Assembly (NCBI RefSeq): GCF_000355695.1
Contig: NC_020891.1
Location: 2,852,001 to 2,916,000, forward strand
Origin: Clavibacter nebraskensis NCPPB 2581
GTDB lineage: Bacteria; Actinomycetota; Actinomycetes; Actinomycetales; Microbacteriaceae
Reading direction: 5' to 3'
Length of the DNA stretch: 64,000 bases
The notes under the pieces were generated by a model. That model was given only the letters and a program-made list of their open reading frames with translations. It was not told where the DNA came from and ran no database searches. Made by a program: the position numbers and the translations under genes. Positions 9,371 through 16,744 of this stretch are shown here, in pieces (positions within the stretch are counted from its first letter, which is position 1; every line of letters begins with the position of its first letter).

Positions 9371-10333
9371 TTAAAACCCTTGGCGCTTGGGTCGCCTGCT
9401 GAGGTAGTGAGAGAGCTGCTGTTCCGTCAGTGGAAGAAAAGCGATCTGCTTGCTACTCCTATATGCACCTAGAACATCTACACCCCTATCTCTGAAGATT
9501 CGCTCTGTCTCCACTGTGTTTGTTTTACGGCCGCGCGCATACTTAGAGATGGTTTTTAGCTGCTTTTTTGAGTAACGAGGGCGTACGACGTTCTCTTTTC
9601 CGCGTTTGACGACAATTTTATCTTCAGATTGAATCTCACTGAGCAGTGGAACTTGAAGATACTGACCAAAAGACATCTCTATCTTGAAATTGACAAAATC
9701 TTTTGGCACGAGAAGCAGAGGCTTTCCGTCCGCCTCAGGCAAGTCGACCTCAGTACTGACCCAAGCGGCTCTCGAAGTGTCCCATCGGTCGGTACGCAGT
9801 TTCGCAACTGGCCTCTTCGCCTCTAGCTCCGGGTGGGCGCGCATCATGTCTTGGGTGAAGTTAACGAGTGTGTCAAATACGATGCGGGCTGTAATGTCGG
9901 ATGTGATGTCCTTGTCAATGTCATCTACAAATACAGGAATGTCTTCTACGAATTTGAGGACGGCGACCGCCTGCTGGCACAGGGGATTACTAAAAAGTTC
10001 TGCCCAAATGACAGTTCCTAGCTTCTCTGCGGCACCGTGACCGTCGGTACCCGCTGCAGACATACCGAGTCTTGTGTTACCAATTTCATGAAAGTGCTGC
10101 AGGGATTCTTCTCCGACTGCGTGGTCGGCAGCGTGAGGCGACCGCAGTTTCGCTAGAATAAAGTCAAAGAACGTAATGAGTTCAGCAGATGCCTGTCTCC
10201 CGTAGCGACTGCCAGCACTTTCGGCGGCGCGGATTGCACTCGGGTCAATGAAGAGCAGATTGTCGCGTTCCACATGCACATCTACGAAAGAAACGGGAGC
10301 ACTTATACCAAAATCTGCCGTGATTTGTGTCAT
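9371..10333 (-). CDS. Orphan protein of unknown function in AT-rich island
   Basis: This is a complete 320-residue soluble protein with a good Shine-Dalgarno (TTAGGAG, 9 nt before the ATG). Readable features are an N-terminal NLLFIDPSAI segment, an acidic middle around DDIDKDITSDIT, and a basic C-terminal third (RPRYSKKQLKTISKYARGRK). No catalytic motif is recognised. Base composition and codon use are far more AT-rich than any neighbour, so I infer recent acquisition. From memory, proteins with a similar FIDP start and a similar order of segments occur as uncharacterised genes in mobile or defence-rich regions of other bacteria; this is unverified and no function is assigned. Confidence 0.8.
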   Translation of the reverse strand: MTQITADFGISAPVSFVDVHVERDNLLFIDPSAIRAAESAGSRYGRQASAELITFFDFILAKLRSPHAADHAVGEESLQHFHEIGNTRLGMSAAGTDGHGAAEKLGTVIWAELFSNPLCQQAVAVLKFVEDIPVFVDDIDKDITSDITARIVFDTLVNFTQDMMRAHPELEAKRPVAKLRTDRWDTSRAAWVSTEVDLPEADGKPLLLVPKDFVNFKIEMSFGQYLQVPLLSEIQSEDKIVVKRGKENVVRPRYSKKQLKTISKYARGRKTNTVETERIFRDRGVDVLGAYRSSKQIAFLPLTEQQLSHYLSRRPKRQGF

Positions 10334-10526
10334 TGAGCGTGACTCCTAATATCCGAGCAACACTGCGCGCGCCGCCATATGATTTTTCCCGAGAATCAAC
10401 ATCGCATGCGATCCCGACCGTCTCAGCAATAAACTTTTACAAATCGCTGTAATTTACTGCCGTAAGGAAGCTCCCGCGTAGCCCTCGTTGTAGGCACACG
10501 CTTCCACCCACGTCGGTGCCCGCCGG
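10334..10526. other. AT-rich junction between orphan gene and radA
   Basis: About 190 bases of low GC content hold the promoter region of the minus-strand orphan gene. Composition returns to the genomic norm from about 10,480, just before the radA promoter. No gene is seen. Confidence 0.5.
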
Positions 10527-10532
10527 TAGAGT
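10527..10532 (+). promoter_or_regulatory. -10 box before radA
   Basis: TAGAGT is placed 7 nt before the ATG at 10540. It supports the start MARIHSTYRCSEC over an ATG-less extension further upstream. Confidence 0.55.
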
Positions 10533-10539
10533 CCCCCGC

Positions 10540-11901
10540 ATGGCCCGCATCCACTCCACGTACCGTTGCTCGGAGTGCGGGTGGACCACCCCGAAGTGGG
10601 TCGGGCGCTGCGCCGAGTGCCAGAGCTGGAACACCGTCGCCGAGGTGTCGCAGACGCCCGCGGCGGCCGGCCGGGTCACCACGCTCACGCCCGCGGGATC
10701 CAGCCAGGCGCGCTCGATCATGCACGTCGGCACCGCGTCCGCCAGCCACATGCCGAGCGGCGTGGGCGAGCTCGATCGCGTGCTCGGCGGCGGCATCGTG
10801 CCGGGAGCCGCCATCCTCATGAGCGGCGAGCCCGGCGTCGGCAAGTCCACGCTGCTGCTCGAGGTCGCGGCGCGCGCCGCCGCGAAGGGCGCGAAGGTTC
10901 TCTACGTCACCGCCGAGGAGTCGGTCGCGCAGGTGCGCATGCGCGCCGAGCGCACGGGCGGGCTGCAGGAGTCGCTCATGATCGCGGCCGAGACCGACCT
11001 CGGCACGATCCTCGGCCACATCGAGCAGGTCGCGCCCGACCTCCTCATCGTCGACTCCGTGCAGACCGTCTCCAGCAGCACCTCCGACGGCCTGCCCGGC
11101 CACCCGGGCCAGGTGCGCGAGGTCGCCGTCACGCTCATCCGGGTCTGCAAGGAGCGCGACCTGCCGCTCCTGCTCGTCGGCCACGTCACGAAGGACGGAT
11201 CCATCGCCGGCCCGCGGCTCCTCGAGCACCTGGTCGACGTGGTGTGCCAGTTCGAGGGCGACCGGCAGACCTCGCTGCGCTTCATCCGCGCGCTCAAGAA
11301 CCGATTCGGCCCCACCGACGAGGTCGGCTGCTTCGAGATGGCGGGCGACGGCATCGTCGAGGTGCCGGATCCGAGCGGCATGTTCCTCTCGCGCGGCGTC
11401 CACTCGGTGAGCGGCACGTGCGTCACCGTCGCGATGGAGGGCCGCCGCGCGCTCCCCGTGGAGGTGCAGGCGCTCGTCGTCGACACGAAGGCGCCGCAGC
11501 CGCGCCGGGTCGTCAACGGCGTGGACGCGTCGCGCGTCGCCATGCTGCTGGCCGTGCTCGAGAAGCGCGCCAACGTGCGGCTCTCGGATCGCGACGTCTA
11601 CGTCTCCACGGTGGGCGGCGTGCGCCTCACCGAGCCCGCGGCGGATCTCGCCATCGCCGTCGCGCTCGTCTCCGCCGTGAACGGCAAGGCCATGCCGCAC
11701 GACCTCGCGGCGTTCGGCGAGATCAGCCTCGCGGGCGAGATCCGCGGCGTCACGTCGGCGCCGCAGCGCGCGGCGGAGGCCCGGCGGCTCGGCTTCACGC
11801 AGATCGTCGACGCCGAGTGGGGACCGCTGTTCTCCGCGCTCGGCCGCGCGTTCTCCCTCGCGAAGAGCGAGCGGGAGAAGGAGCTCGACGAGGCGTTCTG
11901 A
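10540..11901 (+). CDS. radA: DNA repair protein RadA
   Basis: This is a RecA-like branch-migration ATPase (also called Sms) of 453 residues, the normal length. An N-terminal C4 zinc finger (YRCSECGW ... RCAECQSW), a Walker A (GEPGVGKST), the RadA signature LKNRFGPTDEVGCFEM and a C-terminal Lon-like domain are all in order. The protein acts on recombination intermediates in the cytoplasm. The gene stands alone: upstream is the AT-rich insert and downstream a convergent ArsR gene. Confidence 0.97.
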   Translation: MARIHSTYRCSECGWTTPKWVGRCAECQSWNTVAEVSQTPAAAGRVTTLTPAGSSQARSIMHVGTASASHMPSGVGELDRVLGGGIVPGAAILMSGEPGVGKSTLLLEVAARAAAKGAKVLYVTAEESVAQVRMRAERTGGLQESLMIAAETDLGTILGHIEQVAPDLLIVDSVQTVSSSTSDGLPGHPGQVREVAVTLIRVCKERDLPLLLVGHVTKDGSIAGPRLLEHLVDVVCQFEGDRQTSLRFIRALKNRFGPTDEVGCFEMAGDGIVEVPDPSGMFLSRGVHSVSGTCVTVAMEGRRALPVEVQALVVDTKAPQPRRVVNGVDASRVAMLLAVLEKRANVRLSDRDVYVSTVGGVRLTEPAADLAIAVALVSAVNGKAMPHDLAAFGEISLAGEIRGVTSAPQRAAEARRLGFTQIVDAEWGPLFSALGRAFSLAKSEREKELDEAF

Positions 11902-11960
11902 TCCGCGGGCCGCGGGCCGCGGGCCACGAGCCGGGCCGCCTCGCAGCGCGGGCTACGGGC

Positions 11961-12275
11961 TCAGCCCGCGTCGACGGATCCGACCGTGTGCTCCCGCACG
12001 TGCGCCACGGCGTCGTCCACCACGTGGGTCACGTGCGTGTCCGCCACCTCGTAGCGGGCGATGCGGCCGTCGCGCTCCACGCTCACGAGCCCGGACGACC
12101 GCAGCACGCGCAGGTGCTGCGAGACGAGCGGCTGCGAGAGCCCCGACTCCTCGACGAGCTCCGACACGCTCATCTTCCGCGATGCCAGCAGGCCGATGAG
12201 GCCGAGGCGCGACGGCGAGGACAGCGCCTTGAAGAGGTCGGCTGCCTGCTCGAAGCCGGCGGGTGGGTAGGTCAT
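11961..12275 (-). CDS. ArsR/SmtB-family zinc-type metal-sensing repressor
   Basis: This is a 104-residue winged-helix repressor with a helix-turn-helix (SVSELVEESGLSQPLVSQHL) and wing (GLVSVERDGRIARYE). The last helix carries Asp79, His81, His92 and Glu95, spaced +2, +11 and +3. This is exactly the alpha-5 Zn(II)-sensing pattern known from SmtB/CzrA-type proteins, and no alpha-3 Cys site is present. I infer a zinc-responsive (possibly Co/Ni) repressor. It lies just downstream of a histidine-rich mini-protein gene on the same strand, separated by a strong terminator, and has its own leaderless promoter. Confidence 0.88.
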   Translation of the reverse strand: MTYPPAGFEQAADLFKALSSPSRLGLIGLLASRKMSVSELVEESGLSQPLVSQHLRVLRSSGLVSVERDGRIARYEVADTHVTHVVDDAVAHVREHTVGSVDAG

Positions 12276-12282
12276 CAGGTCG

Positions 12283-12288
12283 ATCCTA
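12283..12288 (-). promoter_or_regulatory. -10 box before arsR-type gene
   Basis: On the minus strand TAGGAT ends 7 nt before the ATG at 12275. The start codon has no Shine-Dalgarno. Confidence 0.55.
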
Positions 12289-12323
12289 TGGGGACGGGGA
12301 CGGACGCCCCGGCGGGAGACGAC

Positions 12324-12357
12324 GACGGGGACCGGGCCTCATGGCCCGGTCCCCGTC
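12324..12357 (-). terminator. Terminator hairpin after His-rich gene
   Basis: A perfect 15-bp stem (GACGGGGACCGGGCC and its complement) has a 4-base loop. It lies 29 bases after the His-rich gene's stop and before the ArsR gene, separating the two units. Confidence 0.75.
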
Positions 12358-12386
12358 TCGATCCTCGCGCGTCGTCGCGCGTGGGA

Positions 12387-12545
12387 TCAGTGCTCGTCGT
12401 AGTGGTCGCCGTGCTCGGCGTGCTTGTGTCCGTCGTGGACGTAGTCGACGTGGTCCTCGTGCGTGACGGTCTCGTGGCCGCAGTCGGTGCCGTGCTGGTG
12501 CTCGGCGACGGTGTGCTCGGCGTGGGTCTCGGTGGTGTCGGTCAT
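12387..12545 (-). CDS. Histidine-rich metal-binding mini-protein
   Basis: This is a 52-residue protein with 13 histidines, one Cys (DCGHE) and many acidic residues, ending HGDHYDEH. Such a composition is that of a divalent-metal (most likely zinc) buffer, though binding is not shown. I chose the ATG at 12545 because AAGGA lies 6-7 nt upstream; the longer open frame lacks a signal. The protein has no membrane segment or signal peptide. It is followed on the same strand by a Zn-type ArsR repressor, so the pair looks like a zinc-handling module without an obvious transporter nearby. Confidence 0.8.
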   Translation of the reverse strand: MTDTTETHAEHTVAEHQHGTDCGHETVTHEDHVDYVHDGHKHAEHGDHYDEH

Positions 12546-12572
12546 GATGCGTCCTTCGGTCGGTGGAAGATC

Positions 12573-12610
12573 AGGATGACAGACACATGCATGGATTGCA
12601 ATGGATGCAT
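12573..12610 (-). promoter_or_regulatory. Promoter with palindromic operator-like array for His-rich gene
   Basis: On the minus strand TTGCAA (12596-12601) and CATCCT (12573-12578) are 17 bp apart, fitting -35 and -10 boxes. The -35 lies inside three evenly spaced palindromes: ATGCAT, ATTGCAAT and ATGCAT, each separated by GG (12587-12610). This is a plausible repressor site, with the nearby ArsR protein the obvious candidate. Confidence 0.45.
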
Positions 12611-12665
12611 CCAATCAGGAATCGTCCTCATGTACGCACCTGGCAGGGCAACGCTCCGGCGCCGA

Positions 12666-13340
12666 TCAGTAGAGCAGGAACGACTTCGGCGCGGCGCTCT
12701 TCACCCCGGCCACCTCGACCGACAGCGTGTAGGTCGCGCCGCCCGCGGGCACGGTCGGGCGCTGCTTCTCCTGGCACGTGGTGGTGGACGACCGCTGGCG
12801 CGACCACTCGAACGGCGACGACGTCTGCGGCGTGCGGGCGGCGAGCTCGACCTCGGCGTCCTCCGCGCCCGTCTGGCAGTCGGTCGACTTCCAGTACACG
12901 TCGGATCCGCTCGAGATCGTGAACACCTGCGTGGTCGTCCCGAGGTTCGCGGTGCAGGGCTCCATCCCTGTGTTCGTCACGGTGAACGACAGCTTGGGCA
13001 GGACGCCCGCCTTGTAGGAGGCGGCGTCGGTGACGGGCGTGACGGTCAGCTGGCCCGCGGCGCAGGATCCGTCGGCGTTCGTCTCCGTGCCGGCGCTCGC
13101 GGTCGCGCTCGGGGTGGGATCGGGGGTGGTCTCCGCGGCGGCGTCGCCCGAGTCGCCGTCGGGGGCAGCATCGGAGCTGGGCGTCGCACCGGGAGCCGCG
13201 GTATCGGCCGAGCCGCGACCGAGGTTCGAGACGATGATCACGACGACGGCGATCACGGCCACCACGACGAGCAGCGCGAGCAGGCGGCGACGGCGGTACA
13301 CGGCCGCGGACGGGCGGCCTCCGGGCGAGGTCGAGGACAT
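12666..13340 (-). CDS. Membrane-anchored or secreted protein, unknown function
   Basis: This is a 224-residue protein with a basic N-terminus, one membrane segment (RRLLALLVVVAVIAVVVIIV, about residues 18-37), a disordered Ala/Asp/Pro/Thr-rich linker to about residue 90, and an extracytoplasmic beta-type domain with four or five Cys (DGSCAAGQLTV, TGMEPCTANLG, STDCQTG, TTCQEKQ). It resembles the immunoglobulin-like domains of actinobacterial surface proteins. The ATG at 13340 is preferred to a GTG two codons upstream because it sits 6 nt after a TAGCCT -10 box. Confidence 0.75.
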   Translation of the reverse strand: MSSTSPGGRPSAAVYRRRRLLALLVVVAVIAVVVIIVSNLGRGSADTAAPGATPSSDAAPDGDSGDAAAETTPDPTPSATASAGTETNADGSCAAGQLTVTPVTDAASYKAGVLPKLSFTVTNTGMEPCTANLGTTTQVFTISSGSDVYWKSTDCQTGAEDAEVELAARTPQTSSPFEWSRQRSSTTTCQEKQRPTVPAGGATYTLSVEVAGVKSAAPKSFLLY

Positions 13341-13346
13341 GACCAC

Positions 13347-13352
13347 AGGCTA
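13347..13352 (-). promoter_or_regulatory. -10 box deciding the start of the anchored protein
   Basis: TAGCCT on the minus strand abuts a GTG (13346) but lies 6 nt before the ATG at 13340. The latter spacing fits a leaderless transcript. Confidence 0.5.
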
Positions 13353-13427
13353 TTCGCGGGCCCGGCGCGCACCCGGTCGGCGCGCCCGGGCGTGCGGCGG
13401 CGCGTCAGGTGGATCCGGCGGATCCGG

Positions 13428-13997
13428 TCAGAGCGCCTTGAGCATGCGCGTGTTGCCGAGGGTGTTCGGCTTCACGCGCGAGAGGTCGAGGAACTCGGCG
13501 ATGCCCTCGTCGTGCGAGCGGAGCATCTCGTAGTAGATCTCCTGCGCGATGATCGACTCCGCGACCTCGTGGTACCCGTGGCGGGAGAAGAAGCCGACCT
13601 CGAAGGTCAGGCAGAACAGGCGGCTGAGGCCGAGCTCGCGGGCGTCGTCCTCGAGGCGCTCGAGGATCGCGTGGCCGACGCCGGTGCCGCGCGTGTGCGG
13701 GGCAGCCGCCAGGGTGCGGACCTCGCCGAGGTCCTCCCACATCACGTGCAGAGCGCCGCAGCCGACGACCTCGCCGGACGCGTCGACCGCGACCCGGAAC
13801 TCCTGCACGTTCTCGTAGAGCACCACGAGGTCCTTGCCGAGGAGGATCCCCTCCATCACGAGCGGCTCGACGAGCTGCTGGATGCGCGGCACGTCGCCGG
13901 TGCGCGCGCGTCGCACGGTGACGCCGCCTGCGGGCTCCGCGGACTCGACGACGACTGGCTCTGCGCTCACGGTGATGACCCTCTCGATCCGCGGCAC
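13428..13997 (-). CDS. GNAT acetyltransferase, N-acetylglutamate synthase-like
   Basis: This is a 189-residue single-domain acetyltransferase. After a ~28-residue N-terminal tail the domain starts VTVRRARTGDVPRIQQLVEPL, typical of ArgA-type amino-acid N-acetyltransferases. The acetyl-CoA loop is LAAAPHTRGTGVGHAILERL and the C-terminal half contains LTFEVGFFSRHGYHEV. The likely reaction is N-acetylation of glutamate, the first step of arginine synthesis; other amino acids are possible. The start is a GTG (13997) with no clear Shine-Dalgarno, and a TAGGCT box lies 21 nt upstream, giving a short leader. Confidence 0.82.
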   Translation of the reverse strand: MPRIERVITVSAEPVVVESAEPAGGVTVRRARTGDVPRIQQLVEPLVMEGILLGKDLVVLYENVQEFRVAVDASGEVVGCGALHVMWEDLGEVRTLAAAPHTRGTGVGHAILERLEDDARELGLSRLFCLTFEVGFFSRHGYHEVAESIIAQEIYYEMLRSHDEGIAEFLDLSRVKPNTLGNTRMLKAL

Positions 13998-14021
13998 GGG
14001 CGCCCGGATCAGGTGTCCAGC

Positions 14022-14267
14022 CTAGCGACGGGCGTCCCCCGCGTCCGGGGCGGTCGGCTCGGCGCCGGGGCTGAGCCGCGCGATCATCCGCGGCGCGATC
14101 CACACGATCGCGACCACGCCCACCACCGCGCGCAGCCCGGCGAACACGAGCACCCACCAGCCGACCCCATCGCCGCCGACGAGGAGCGCGATCCCGATGA
14201 CGACGAGCGCCGCGTCCGCGACGAACGGCACGCGCAGCCAGAACGTGAGGCGGCGGACGGGATCCAT
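14022..14267 (-). CDS. Small two-helix membrane protein
   Basis: This is an 81-residue protein with two hydrophobic segments (about 13-35 and 40-60) and an acidic Pro-rich tail. The ATG starts 3 nt after the stop of the upstream histidine kinase gene, so the three genes regulator, kinase and this one are probably one transcript. The function is unknown; it could be an accessory to the kinase. Confidence 0.7.
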   Translation of the reverse strand: MDPVRRLTFWLRVPFVADAALVVIGIALLVGGDGVGWWVLVFAGLRAVVGVVAIVWIAPRMIARLSPGAEPTAPDAGDARR

Positions 14268-14270
14268 GGG

Positions 14271-15917
14271 TCAGCCGGCCGCGGGCGGACCCGGACGGTC
14301 CGCGACGGGCGCGCCCGAGGGCGGCGCCCAGCGGTCGGATGCGGGGCCGGCCGGGGCATGCGCCTCCGCGCCGCGCCGCGCCACCGGCAGCCGCACCCCG
14401 AAGACCGTGCGGCCCGGCTCCGACTCCACCCACACGGCGCCGTGGTGCGCCGACACGATGGCCTGCGCGATGGCGAGGCCGAGGCCCGTGCCGCCGGTGG
14501 AGCGTGCGCGGGATCCGTCGCCGCGCACGAAGCGCTCGAACAGGGACTCCTGCAAGGCGGCCGGGATGCCGGGTCCGTCGTCGGTCACGCGGATGACGGC
14601 GTGCGCATCCGACCCCGCGCCCTCCACCGCGAGCGACGCGACGACGCGCGTCCCCGCCGGCGTGTGCGTGCGGGCGTTCGCGAGCAGGTTGACGACCACC
14701 TGGCGGAGCCGCGCGTCGTCGCCGGGGACGCTCACGGAGTCCTCGGGCAGGTCGAGGTCCCAGTCGTGGTCCGGGCCCGCGGCGCTCGCGTCGCCGACCG
14801 TGTCGAGGAGGATGCGCGTGAGGTCGACCGGATCCGACTCCAGCTCGCGCCCCTCGTCGAGGCGCGCGAGGAGGAGCAGGTCCTCGACGATCGTGGTCAT
14901 GCGCACCGACTCCGACTCGATGCGCGACAGCGAGTGCGTCACGTCCTCGGGCAGCTGGTGCGGACCACGACGGGTGAGCTCGGCGTAGCCGCGGATGGAG
15001 GCGAGCGGCGTGCGCAGCTCGTGGCTCGCGTCCGACACGAACCGCCGCACCTTCGCCTCGCTCGCCTGCCGCGACGACAGCGCGGCGGAGACGTGCCCGA
15101 GCAGGCCGTTGAGCGCGGCACCCACGCGGCCGACCTCGGTGCGCTCGTCGGTGTCGGATGCGGGCACGCGCGCCTCGAGCGCGACGTCGCCGCGGTCGAG
15201 CTCCAGCGCCGCCACGTGGGTCGCCGTGTCGACGACGCGGTCGAGCGGCCGCAGCGCGCGCCGCACGATGACGGTGCCGAGGATCGCGGCGAGCGCCAGC
15301 GTGATGGCGGCGACCACCGTGATCACGAGGATGAGCTGCTCGACCACGTCGTCGGCGGGCTTCGTCGGCAGTCCGGTGACGATGGTCGCGCCCGACGACG
15401 AGGTCTCGCCGATGAGCCGGTAGCTGCCGAGCGCGCCGCCGAGGTCGACCGTGCGCGGGACGCCGTCCGTGGGCACGCTCTGCAGCTTCTGGCTCTGCAC
15501 CTGCGTGAGCTCCACGGTGCCAGCGCCACCCGGCTCGCCCTCGGCGGCGTCGCGGTCGGCGATGTACCCGCCCGAGACGACGACGCCGTCGACGATGGTC
15601 GCGCTGATCGTGCCGACCTGCTGCCCGAACGCGCCGAGCCCACCGGGCGCCCCGGGGAAGCTGCCGTAGCCGCCCGGGTCGCGGTCGACGAAGTCCTGCG
15701 AGCGTGCCGCCGTGGCCTGCAGCTGCTGGTCGACCTGCTGCATCAGCGACGTCCGCAGCGCCAGGATGCTGACGCTGCCGATGAGGATGCTCGCGAGCGC
15801 CAGCAGCCCCACGACGCTGAGGACGAGGCGGCGACGCAGGGTCATGCCGCGCGCCGCGCTAGCGAGCCGATCGCGCAGCGGCGGAGTGCTCCGCGTCGGG
15901 GCGCCCGGCTGGGTCAC
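14271..15917 (-). CDS. Two-component sensor histidine kinase
   Basis: This is a 548-residue membrane kinase. It has two membrane segments (LVLSVVGLLALASILIGSV at about 30-50 and LILVITVVAAITLALAAILG at about 190-210) flanking an extracytoplasmic domain. A HAMP region follows, then the phospho-acceptor motif FVSDASHELRTPLASIRGY, the N box VVVNLLANARTHTP and the G boxes VTDDGPGIP and GGTGLGLAI. The GTG start at 15917 overlaps the stop of the response regulator gene (GTGA), which decides the start against a longer frame. The architecture is that of TrcS/MprB-like actinobacterial kinases; the signal is unknown. Confidence 0.93.
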   Translation of the reverse strand: MTQPGAPTRSTPPLRDRLASAARGMTLRRRLVLSVVGLLALASILIGSVSILALRTSLMQQVDQQLQATAARSQDFVDRDPGGYGSFPGAPGGLGAFGQQVGTISATIVDGVVVSGGYIADRDAAEGEPGGAGTVELTQVQSQKLQSVPTDGVPRTVDLGGALGSYRLIGETSSSGATIVTGLPTKPADDVVEQLILVITVVAAITLALAAILGTVIVRRALRPLDRVVDTATHVAALELDRGDVALEARVPASDTDERTEVGRVGAALNGLLGHVSAALSSRQASEAKVRRFVSDASHELRTPLASIRGYAELTRRGPHQLPEDVTHSLSRIESESVRMTTIVEDLLLLARLDEGRELESDPVDLTRILLDTVGDASAAGPDHDWDLDLPEDSVSVPGDDARLRQVVVNLLANARTHTPAGTRVVASLAVEGAGSDAHAVIRVTDDGPGIPAALQESLFERFVRGDGSRARSTGGTGLGLAIAQAIVSAHHGAVWVESEPGRTVFGVRLPVARRGAEAHAPAGPASDRWAPPSGAPVADRPGPPAAG

Positions 15918-16687
15918 TCCGCGGCCTTGAGCATGTAGCCGCTGCCGCGCACCGTGTGGATCATCGGATTCCGCCCGGCGTCGATCTTGCGGCGCAGGTA
16001 GGAGATGTAGATCTCGACCACGCTCGACTTGCCGCCGAAGTCGTAGCTCCACACCCGGTCGAGGATCTGCAGCTTGCTCAGCACGCGGCGCGGGTTCCGC
16101 ATCAGGTAGCGCAGCAGCTCGAACTCGGTGGCGGTGAGCTCGATGGGGTCGCCGGCGCGGGCCACCTCGTGGCTGTCCTCGTCGAGGGTGAGGTCGCCGA
16201 CGCGGATCACGGGGTCGACGGTATCGCTGACCACCAGCGTCGAGCGGCGGATGAGTCCGCGCAGCCGGGCCACGACCTCCTCGAGGCTGAACGGCTTGGT
16301 GACGTAGTCGTCGCCGCCCGCGGTGAGGCCGGCGAGCCGGTCGTCGAGCGAGTCCTTGGCCGTGAGGAACAGCACGGGGATGTCCTCGGCGTCGGCGCGC
16401 AGGCGCGACAGCACCTGGAGGCCGTCGAGGTCGGGCAGCATGATGTCGAGCACCACGGCGTCCGGCTTGAACTCGCGCGCGGCGGCGAGCGCCTGGTGCC
16501 CGTTCTCGGCCGTGCGGATCTGCCAGCCCTCGTAGCGGAGCGCCATCTGCAGCAGGTCGGTGAGGGACGCCTCGTCGTCGACGACGAGCACCCGGATGGG
16601 CGACCCGTCGGCGCGGGTGAGGCGGGGCTGCGGGGCGGCGGCGGGCTGGAAGCCGGAGGGCGTTGCGGTGGTCACGGGATCCATCAT
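15914..16687 (-). CDS. OmpR-family response regulator
   Basis: This regulator has about 257 residues. The receiver domain carries VLVVDDEASL, the phospho-acceptor in AVVLDIMLPDLDGL and the Lys in VTKPF. The winged-helix domain contains ELTATEFELLRYLMRNPRRVLSK and ends with VRGSGYMLKAAE. It is the partner of the downstream kinase. The start is uncertain: ATGs at 16687 and 16684 are adjacent and upstream codons (to 16723) are less likely. The domain order resembles TrcR of mycobacteria, but orthology is not established. Confidence 0.92.
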   Translation of the reverse strand: MMDPVTTATPSGFQPAAAPQPRLTRADGSPIRVLVVDDEASLTDLLQMALRYEGWQIRTAENGHQALAAAREFKPDAVVLDIMLPDLDGLQVLSRLRADAEDIPVLFLTAKDSLDDRLAGLTAGGDDYVTKPFSLEEVVARLRGLIRRSTLVVSDTVDPVIRVGDLTLDEDSHEVARAGDPIELTATEFELLRYLMRNPRRVLSKLQILDRVWSYDFGGKSSVVEIYISYLRRKIDAGRNPMIHTVRGSGYMLKAAE

Positions 16688-16744
16688 CCGCGTGTTCCTA
16701 TGAACGAGCCATGAGGCGGCCATGCGCGTGCTTCGTCGGCCGGG

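Noticed and set aside
9262-9402. Short plus-strand open frame at the AT-rich island edge
   Set aside because: It has no Shine-Dalgarno, no -10 box at leaderless spacing and no protein-like conservation signal, and it overlaps the 3' end of the orphan gene.
13346-13346. GTG at 13346 as the start of the anchored protein
   Set aside because: The -10 box directly abuts this codon, leaving no room for a transcription start; the ATG at 13340 has the usual spacing.
10566-15938. A very long plus-strand open frame crossing radA and several minus-strand genes
   Set aside because: It is an out-of-phase frame dominated by Arg, Gly and Ala, with no start signal and no conserved domain; genes on both strands underneath are well supported.
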